A stretch of DNA of 64,000 nucleotides, from NCBI GenBank assembly GCA_008973525.1, contig WACJ01000061.1, positions 1,116,001-1,180,000 of the forward strand. The letters run 5' to 3'. This document shows positions 56,191-64,000 of this stretch, one piece after another. The position numbers and the translations under genes were made by a program. The notes beneath the pieces were generated by a model. That model was given only the letters and a program-made list of their open reading frames with translations. It was not told the DNA's origin and did not search any database. This stretch comes from Stenopsyche tienmushanensis. Its lineage: Eukaryota; Arthropoda; Insecta; Trichoptera; Stenopsychidae. How positions within the stretch are numbered: the stretch's first letter is position 1; each line of letters starts with the position of its first letter.

Positions 56191-56546
56191 TCATACGTTA
56201 CGGGCGTTCGGAATTTGTATCAAATTTTATTTTTATAGCCCTATTGTTTGTGAATATATTAACGTTATATTTTTGTGGGACACGCGTGCATCATAAACAA
56301 ATAGCCGAAGAATTATTTTACCGTTTGGCCGGGGTTTCCTACAAAAACCTTTATGGTAATTTCAATGGCTACTCTAAGTGCCGATGGAGCTTTATAATAA
56401 TAATAAAAAATCACGATCATATTGAGGACAAAACGTTCGGGGTCAGCATTAAGCAAATGATCTTGGTCGTCGTGCCGGTTTCTGTTGTCTTTGATTACGT
56501 CGTTAGCGGTGACCCAATGTGCATCCATGAAGTTATGCTTCCATAA
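56187..56546 (+). other. 119-codon open frame, unknown
   Basis: The translation has hydrophobic segments (FIFIALLFVNILTLYF and MILVVVPVSVVFDYVV) on either side of a polar middle. No motif recognised. It overlaps the preceding frame by four bases and is followed by another short frame. Membrane-like stretches are frequent in AT-rich random DNA, so the call stays weak. Confidence 0.2.
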
Positions 56547-57044
56547 AAAATGTGTTTCTAAGGAAATTCCGAGAGCTTTTTTTTACGATTTCTTTGATTT
56601 TGTGTGGAAAATCCATTGTCGCGATGGAAATTGCCATGGTCGCTCTTCGGCAATTCGAAGCTCGTTCAATAATAACGTAACGGTTGGACAAAGGCGTGAT
56701 GATATGTTTGAATGAAGATTTTTGCCTTGAAAGCAACAAAAGCATCCAATATTAAATCCCGGTCGTAATTTATTGAATTGCTATTGTGCGGTGGCGGTTC
56801 GATAAATCACTTCCAAAAAGAAAAAGCGACATTCTTCATCAAATGTTTTGTTTTGAAGCGAGACTTACGCGTATGCAGAGTAGTTCAATAACTCAATTCA
56901 TAATGATTTTTTTAAAGAATGAAAGAAAACAGTAGGTTAGATAAGGGCTACAAAAGCTTAACCCAACGTTTTTCAAATCTCTTGCTAAATATTTTAACAT
57001 TCAACATCCCTTTCAAACAATGTAGTTCAAACAATGTGTTCGTA
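56547..57044. other. Intergenic DNA, no gene recognised
   Basis: Short frames on both strands at 56485-56745 overlap each other and lack motifs. Confidence 0.4.
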
Positions 57045-57097
57045 GCCCCGTTTAAAGCTTGTGCTTAGAGTCCCCTGGCGGCTCCCACGTGCTCGTC

Positions 57098-57502
57098 GGG
57101 ATGATCGCGCTAACGCACGGGTCCGTTCTTTTATCGGGCCGTGATGTTGCTGGACGAATGGATGGGAATAGACGGGCGTTGAAAACTCTTCTCTAAATAA
57201 ATATTTATTTCACACGAGAGAGAGAGAGATCTGGCTGCAGGAAGGATGACCTCCCGCAGTCAAGGCTAACCGACGACTCTCCCGACTCCCGCCTCCTACG
57301 CGTCACTACCCAACTGACAACGGTGTACGCACAAGAAGCGATCGGTCGGTATGCAGGTGCAATGTCTCCGTAGGGCCACAAGAGATGGAGCTGTTAAAAT
57401 AACACATTGCACCCAAAGAGAGACGGAAGATATCGCTGTTAATCTGGTGAATTAAATCTGCTCAGATTAGCAGTACATGGGGATAGTAAATCACCCACGC
57501 TA
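57098..57502 (-). mobile_element. LTR-like segment with downstream leader-like sequence
   Basis: Bases 57191-57502 are the inverted homologue of 11905-12191 (both contain the CTGCAGCCAGATCTCTCTC and AATAAATA...TTATTTAGAG blocks). On the minus strand the unit continues past the AATAAA signal to TCCAGCAACATCACGG and then the GAACGGACCCG block shared with 27315-27350. This suits an LTR (U3-R-U5) followed by leader sequence. A GAGAGAGAGAGA run at 57217-57228 is longer than in the other copy. No coding sequence of a retrotransposon was found nearby. Confidence 0.5.
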
Positions 57503-59461
57503 AAGCTTCATTTCTTTTATTTTAGTATGTTATTGAAATAAAACAACTAAAATACGGTTAACACTTAAAAATTTAACCCTTTCCACTAGTAATAAATACG
57601 TTTAGGACGTACATATATTTTGTTTCTTAAGTTTCTTAATCAAAAATAGTTCGAAAGTGAGAAATTGCTGAGCATTTTTTTGTCATATTTAGAACCTAAA
57701 TAAAACCCTTTAAACAGAATGCATTTTGGCAGAAATGCACTTACATGTATAAAAACGTATTTGTATAAAAAATATTGGCACAAAATTTATTTTATGCAAT
57801 AAAAACTTCTTTAATTTCCTTCAGTAATAAGAAAATTTCTTGAGAAATGATAATTCTCGATTTTGCACATTTCTTGGGAAATTATCGAGAAGAAATACTA
57901 CTTGTGCTATAAAATCTCTTGGATTTTTTTTAATAAAATAAAATTAAGCCAAATTGTCTTTAATAGCTCCAAAACGAATACATTAAAATATATAATATCG
58001 TTGTTATGCGTTTGTTGTTTGTTTTTGTTTATGTTGTGTTTCGAAGTTGGACCTAACTTGTTGGGGTTATCCTAACGGTCAGTTTGTTTGTTCCCACGTT
58101 TTTGTCAGCCATTTTGTTCAGTCACAGTAAATTCTTCTGATGGAGAGGCCGTCGCACACTCACACCACCTCCCGTCTATGCGATATCCATGCGGTCATCC
58201 ATTTTTTGATTTTGCAGAACAATACCTACTCTATCCTAATGGGGGATAAACCATTAGAAATTATCTTTAACGATTTTTTTATGAATGCATTATGCGTGGA
58301 AAAAATATAATTACCATCAGTTTTATGAGTTGAGGACCCCTGCAAAACATGGTACATAAGTCGCTGCAATTGGTGAGCAGTGAACACAATTCGTCACGCT
58401 TTCTGCCAAAAACGTTACATCCATCATCTACATAAACAATTGTATCGGATAATGTGATCGGTAAGCACACAAAGCCATTCATATATGTATTTCGGTACAC
58501 AAATGTAAATAAATCGAACGCACTCTAATAACAGCCGCCGCTTTCCAGGAAGAAAGTAAGCCGTATCAGAAATGTCAAGTCAGAAGATGGATCGTATATG
58601 GTCAATGGATAATGAACGTCTTTATCTCGATAGAACAAAGAAGATTTAATCGATATCGTGATTCGATCGGCGAAGAAATTACACGGGAAATGCAAGCGTT
58701 GCGAAATTGCATTTCGGCAGAGCTTAAAGCTCGAGCAGATTCACGGAATTGTCTTCGCGTGCTAGGAACTAATTGTTGATAAATTGCATTGGTGAATTAT
58801 GGTGAACGAAAACGCATTTAGCCATAATTTTTGTTTGAATTGCCACACTCTGGTTGTACAACATGTCGATTATATAAAACTTTTACTTGCATTCTGCGGA
58901 GGGCGTAAATCAGTCGCTGGCGTGTATTGCTTCACTTTTATACGTCGGTTTCGTTTATAGAACATAAATATAGATTAATAGAAGATTGTAATAAATCTAA
59001 AATTTACATTAAAGAACGCCTATAATCCGTATGCTGTAACAATAAGGTCGATAAATTCACAACAAGAAGACTTTCGTTAAAATTAGAATCTATCTTAGTA
59101 TGTTTTATTGTATTAGCTCAGATGCTAGACTCGACTTCTCGGATGTCTTCAGAGGATATAATCTTCGTGAATGATCGTAATGCTTTGATAATGGATATGT
59201 TTATAAAACGCTTAAGACTTAGAAATGGTCCTAGAAAAATGCCGACAATAGTCTGAATTGAATAGAAATTGAGTTTGATGTGAATGCATTTGAAATGCAG
59301 TCGAGTACCGACAACACCAGATGTTAAAGCTAAAATTGTTGCTAATAAAAGGGAACAATTTAAAAGCTATAATCCAGTATGAAGATAATCTTAATAATAA
59401 GGGATTAAAGCGGCATATTGTTAGTAAAAAAACCTTTAACAGTTACTTTTCTGCTTGACTA
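57503..59461. other. AT-rich intergenic DNA, no gene recognised
   Basis: Short unrecognised frames at 57863-58075 and 58279-58500. GAGGACCCCTGCAAAAC at 58331 resembles a hAT end but has no partner. Otherwise nothing. Confidence 0.45.
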
Positions 59462-60707
59462 CAAGGGGGATTCAAATATAACCCGGAATTTGCTGTACAC
59501 AATTTTTAATGGCATGTAAAAATATAAAGATACTATTTTTGCGTGGGAATACGGCCGTGGCCAATTCGTGGAACCGGGGGCTATTTAAATCCTGGAGTTT
59601 TGACGGGCCTGGCCCCAAGGATTACCATGAAAAGATAAGTAATCCTCGCCAAGACGTCCGATTGGTGCATTTTTGGACGCCAAAGCGTCTGAAGGGTGTG
59701 GAAAGATAGAGTCATCCGCCTCAGTTCTAGCGGTTTTTAGGAGTTGGTCCTTGTCATGTGAAGAGCCTCCACCGATTTAGCCTGATTAGCCATACTTTCA
59801 GCCTTTTCTCTAGTGTCGACTCATAAACGCTGTCTGCTTCGTTTATTTATCTTCGAATACATGCGTTGCGCCAGCATTTTGTCTATCAATTTGATCTCCA
59901 TGCGGAGCTCCTGTTCCTGAATCTTGTCACCGAAAGTGTTAAAGAATTCTGACCTCCGTCGTTAATCAGAGCCAGAACGATATTCGGAGCCAAACTGTAC
60001 ATCACCGTACTGTGGTCGTTTTGGAGCGATCACTCGCGGTTTTAAGCGCCTCTCCGGTGCGAATCGCGCGTCTGAAGAACGCGGTTATCCAATCGCAGCG
60101 ACGAAGATAGCGGACCGCCTTGTATTAGCGAGGGATTTACGTTACTCTATCTTATTTTTCTACATAGCTCCCTTCATTATACACCGAAGAAAGTAGACGG
60201 GAAACAGCATCCTCTGTTGCGCAACGCTTTATTATTCGTTTTCTCGTAAACGAAGACGTAAAATCTAGTGAAATCTGAGAAGACTTGAGACGCAGTACGG
60301 TGATGTTAATCTGAGCAAGACCCAAGTGTTTGATTGGGCCCAAGAGTTTCGCGAAAATCCGAAAATCGAAAAACAGGCTACTAGAAAAGTAATGGCTACG
60401 GTATTTTGGGACTCGAAACTACTATCGAAAGACTGCTCATTGTAAGAAAAGCCGTTTCTAGCTTAAGAGCTCTAGCTGTCCTCCACAGCAGACGTAACTC
60501 GTTATAAACTCACCCAATTGTACTGGAAACACCCATCTTACAGTTAAGACTTGGCTCATTGTGACTACCATATGTTTGATCCATCGAAAGAGAGATAAGG
60601 AGGGCAACGATTTCAAGACAACGCTGCGGTCGAACAATATGTGCGCAACTGCTTTTAGCAGCAATCGCCTTCTTTTTCTTCTTCAGATTATATTTGAATC
60701 CCCTTCG
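59462..60707 (+). mobile_element. Full-length-sized mariner with TA-flanked inverted ends
   Basis: Left end CAAGGGGGATTCAAATATAA and right end TTATATTTGAATCCCCTTCG are inverted repeats, each bordered by TA (59460-59461 and 60708-60709). The 1246-bp length is normal for a mariner. The first 700 bp are GC-rich and largely untranslatable as transposase, whereas 60200-60670 carries transposase motifs. A single end of the same family is at 41016-41053. Confidence 0.85.
60195..60670 (+). pseudogene. Mariner-family transposase, decayed
   Basis: In order on the plus strand: LRRLETQYGDVNLSKTQVFD then WAQEFRE (helix-turn-helix region), KVMATVFWDSK (the conserved VFWD block), HCDYHMFDPSKE (third catalytic Asp block, Asp kept) and RFQDNAAVEQYVRNC (C-terminus). 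Frameshifts and stops lie between them, and the segments with the first and second catalytic aspartates are missing or unreadable. A 63-codon minus frame here (60152-60343) is a shadow. Confidence 0.8.
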
Positions 60708-60709
60708 TA

Positions 60710-63004
60710 TGAGCGTTTTTCTTAATAAATAATGCTTGTTAAAATTAAAAAGCAAAAAATTGTAATGTAAATATAATATTATATTGGAAGCCAAGTAAAA
60801 ATTTGATGATTCGGATTATCAGTGTTTTTAAAATATCCGTTCCCTTCCTTCTCAGTATAAACCCGGATGATCGCGAGTGTAGATGGAGGATATTGGCACG
60901 ACGCGTTTCTAATAGCCCCAAGGTGCGGTCTCCGCGACCGAATAAAGTGACAGTCGGGATCTGTTACAGCGGCGAAGGCAACGAAATAAAGGCTCAAAAA
61001 GCCGACCACGGAACCCATAACATTTTTACTTTTATTTTAAATAACACTTTTATTTTAAAATCAATAACACATCTTATTTGTGAAGTCTCCACCAGCACTA
61101 ATTTCCAATTAGTTTCTCTTTTTAATAAATGTAATAAATCCACGTTTTACTAAATAAGATGATGGGAAATCTATCAATAGCTTCTGTATTTTAGTCCATA
61201 GTCCTGAATTTAAAATTGGTATCTACTTTTATAACCAGATTTGTAGTATCCTCGTTCAAACATCGCTTTCAGTTTCTTATTTGTGGATAATTTAATAAAT
61301 TGCTTCTGTATTTATTTGAGCTTGTGGATCTATTTACAAAAGGGTTCAATACCCAATGTAGTGTCCCTGTCGTACCCACAACTAAAAATGATATGAAAAT
61401 TACATTCACTATAAAGACATATACGCTAATTAAGCCACCTAATGTTTGAGTTGTTAACTTTGAAATATATTTAATCTTATTTGACCTTGACGTTCCCATC
61501 AAAGGCATTTATTTGACCATTAAGGGATGATGATAATGGAAGATAATAATCATGCTGGATAATGTTTCAAATGTTCATCCACTCGTTTCAATTAAATTAT
61601 ATTATTCCCTAAATTAATTTCACCCCATTTTCTATCACACAATACTTTTAAATGACATCCTAATTATGTCCATGCATTAAGCTAATGGCGCCTTTTGTAG
61701 TATGCATTAAGAGCACCCTAGAATAATTGATTAAATAGCTCCCTTGTTCGTGCATGATTTTATCCCCCATAAATACTAGACCCACCCTTACATATTAACG
61801 TATTTTTCAACTATGTATTACAATACAGAGTATTTAAATCGATATCATACATTTAATACTAGCACAATAACTAATTTGATTAAAATTATACTATGGACAT
61901 CTATCGATGGCTATGAAAACTTATTCGACTAAAAATTATTTTCGCACTATTTTATTAAAAAAAATGTATTTTTATCATTAAAAATATTCTTTCATTTAAC
62001 CACAATATAAACTTTATAATATAAACACATCTTAAGTGGTCTACCTTGCTGAGATTGGATCTAGTAGTTGTCGAACCCAATTATTCACATAGTTGCATTG
62101 ATTACGTATGTTGTACAAGGAAAGTCCATTATTGTATCACTGCACATTGGATCGTGTTTATATATCATTCCATAATTTATGTTAATCCATAATAGTCGAG
62201 TACATACATTGTTAAAGGAGAAATCTGTAGAATGCAATGAAGGAAAATATATGACATCGAAGGGTTCATCGTTTCGATGACTTCCTTGGAAATATATGAT
62301 ATATGACAATGTACACTGGGATGATATTTCCTAGATTGTTATTCAACTATGAATATTGTGATTGAAGACAATTATATCATGTCCATAGCATGTCTCAGAT
62401 GTAAGATGATATAAGAGCAATCAGTGCGTGAGAACCTTTAAATATTTCTGCATTGTTGTTTGGCTTCCTTATGAAAGTGTTAAATATTCAAGCTGATTAT
62501 TTTCTCCGCGTTTATGTTGATTAATTGCATTTTTTGCTGGTTGTGCTAACTTTATTTAAATTGCAATAACCGTCACTGATCACTTTTATGAACGTTAGAA
62601 TAATTAGCAAAAATAAATACGTTTTGGATGCAAATTTAATATCATGCAGCGTGGATAAGAAGGCTACAAAATATACCGCTAGATTAATTATTCCCTCTCG
62701 GTTAACTCCGTACCAAATTGCACAAATTTAATTCGAATATAAATATTTGAGAGATCATCATAAATTGAAATATGTGCCATATGATCTATGTACACAGAGT
62801 CCACCAAGCCAAATGTTACCAACTTCATATCCCTGCAACTGCCAAGCCGCTTATGTGAACAAGGCTTTGAACCGAACCGAAAACTGATGATCGGTAAATT
62901 CTTTATTTTGAAAATTGTCGAAAATGTCTTGTAATATTGCTATCAACAAAAATTTCAGCTTTTAACCTTAAATAATTTTTATGTTTTTTTTATACAAAGG
63001 CGTT
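60710..63004. other. AT-rich intergenic DNA, no gene recognised
   Basis: A 116-codon plus frame (60803-61153) and overlapping minus frames of 74-79 codons show no known motif. No repeats were recognised in this 2.3 kb. Confidence 0.45.
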
Positions 63005-63106
63005 TACGGAGATGCGCACAACATCTCCCCAACGTTTCATCGCAATCGAACGAATGGTATAGGATTTTATATGGGACAAAGGACCATAGATATTCATTTT
63101 TATATA
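63005..63106 (+). repeat. Non-LTR retroelement tail
   Basis: CCCCAACGTTTCATCGCAAT, CGAACGAATGGTATAGGA and TTCATTTTTATATATA match the tails at 5920, 6020 and 29310. The AT-rich end abuts a mariner end directly, so the mariner probably inserted at this TATATA tail. Confidence 0.65.
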
Positions 63107-63871
63107 TACGAGAAATATCCTGAAAGTAAGTGTACTGTGACAATAACGGGCTGAGGTTTTTGGTTTTTTAAGATTTGGCTATGCTGAGTGGTAGAGGGGG
63201 ATCTCCTGATAATGCGAGCTTAGCAGGAACACGGTAGTACGTAAATTCATATTGTGGTGTCCAGTTGCGTGAAAAATGTCGGTAAGAAATCCCGCCAAGT
63301 GCGAGCGGGTTAATAGCGCCTGCAAATTTCTTGCGCAACTTGATTTGGAAGGTGAGGATTTTCTGAGCTTTATTGTGACTGAAGGTAAATAGTGGGTGGC
63401 TCATAACACGTCTGAGTCAAAAATACAGTCGTTACAGTAGTGTCACACCAATTCTCTATCTGCCAAAAAATCATAACCATTAAAAAAAATCATGGCTTCA
63501 GTGTTTTGGAACCGAAAAGGCATCATTTTGGTGGAATGGCATCAGGGAGAGACCACCAATGCACAATTATATCGTGAAACTCTAAAAAAATCAAAAGAAG
63601 CATTCAAAACAAAAGGAGGGGGTATGCTAACGAGAGGGGTCTTCACAGAGCCTTAGCCACCTCACGTCGTCTCTCAGAGCTGGCGGGAGAGTTTTTCGAG
63701 GAGGGTATAAAAAAGCTTGTGCCATGGCTTCCAGATACATTGAACGGGATGGTGATTATGTTGAAAAATAGTTAACAAGTGTATCAACCATATCCTGAGT
63801 TTCTTTTCAAATACACTCTTTCTAAAAAAATATAAAAAATCAGTACACTTACTTTCAGGATATGTCTCGTA
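63107..63871 (+). mobile_element. Fifth mariner type, internally deleted
   Basis: Inverted ends TACGAGAAATATCCTGAAAG and CTTTCAGGATATGTCTCGTA continue inward to GTAAGTGTACTG / CAGTACACTTAC, giving about 32 bp of terminal repeat. TA lies outside on both sides. Length 765 bp. Transposase text occupies the right two thirds. Confidence 0.85.
63390..63770 (+). pseudogene. Mariner transposase fragment
   Basis: WVAHNTSESKIQSLQ (following the family's DETW block) leads to a stop, then KIMASVFWNRKGIILVEW, HQGETTNAQLYRETLKKSKE and GGMLTRGVF, after which the region with the second and third catalytic aspartates is gone. The end FFEEGIKKLVPW and, in the next frame, RDGDYVEK is the family's C-terminus. 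Here VFWD is VFWN. A 78-codon minus frame (63168-63404) overlaps the 5' part and is not a gene. Confidence 0.8.
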
Positions 63872-64000
63872 TATAGATTGTAAATTCAAAACCATTATAA
63901 AGAAGCACAAATGTCTCAAAAAATGAAGCACCGCTATTTTTCCATAAATATTTGGAGCTGAACCGAAACGAAAACCTAAATGAAAAATATAAGTGTTTGA
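63872..64000. other. Window end, nothing recognised
   Basis: AT-rich; GCTGAACCGAAACGAAAACC near 63957 resembles GAACCGAACCGAAAAC at 62873 and may be a decayed repeat. Confidence 0.3.

Noticed and set aside
58325..58345. Possible hAT terminus GAGGACCCCTGCA
   Set aside because: No inverted partner and no 8-bp target duplication found, and the motif is short.
60803..61153. 116-codon plus-strand frame
   Set aside because: No motif, low-complexity Phe/Leu/Asn-rich end, and an overlapping open frame of similar size on the other strand.

Overview
This window looks like repeat-rich, AT-rich intergenic DNA from an animal nuclear genome, most likely an insect. No host gene, tRNA, rRNA or CRISPR array could be supported. 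The organism is inferred from mobile-element content: several distinct mariner families, R1-like non-LTR retrotransposons, pogo/Tigger-like and piggyBac-like sequences, and a LINE tail ending in an ATG/GATGAT microsatellite of the kind common in moths and related insects. Assignment below 'insect' is a guess. By eye about one third of bases are G+C, and the GC-richer patches are nearly all element-derived.

Layout. 1-12.4 kb: AT-rich DNA, a deleted mariner with both inverted ends (2197-2752), a non-autonomous TTAA-flanked element (2770-3280), several partial or chimeric relatives (5061-5232, 8098-8187, 8302-8697, 9001-9170), LINE/SINE-type tails (5811-6095), an LTR-like segment (11905-12191) and a piggyBac-type cysteine-rich C-terminus (12200-12400, minus). 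14.5-20.6 kb: more TTAA elements (14574, 16756, 19306), a second short TTAA family (16253) and a probable piggyBac N-terminal fragment (17385-17640, minus). 20-34 kb: composite repeats built from a ~300-bp head plus a LINE C-terminal tail (19953, 22998, 30660 minus, 33326). One is split by an R1-like retrotransposon (23469-24658) with a 14-bp target duplication. A pogo/Tigger-like remnant lies at 26870-27735. 34-45 kb: two further mariners (35972-36896 and 39034-39800), a second R1-like insertion (37557-38747) nested in a TTAA element with a 15-bp target duplication, a tandemly repeated DDE-transposase fragment (41695-41940) and a Tigger-like element (42159-42745) whose inverted partner is at 47020-47668. 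50-64 kb: a DDE fragment with three 65-bp units, a third R1-like copy (50502-51714), LINE tails, an LTR-like segment, a 1.25-kb mariner with TA-flanked ends (59462-60707) and a 0.77-kb mariner (63107-63871).

All recognised transposase and reverse-transcriptase genes are broken by stops, frameshifts or deletions, so nothing here is predicted to be active by itself. The most interesting structures are: the multi-copy TTAA family with two size classes and chimeric members; the composite head-plus-LINE-tail repeat; an internal stop shared by two R1-like copies; the 65-66-bp tandem module cut from a transposase catalytic region and found at two loci; and a 17-bp perfect palindrome present in only one TTAA copy. 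Coordinates of repeat ends without clear target duplications are approximate.
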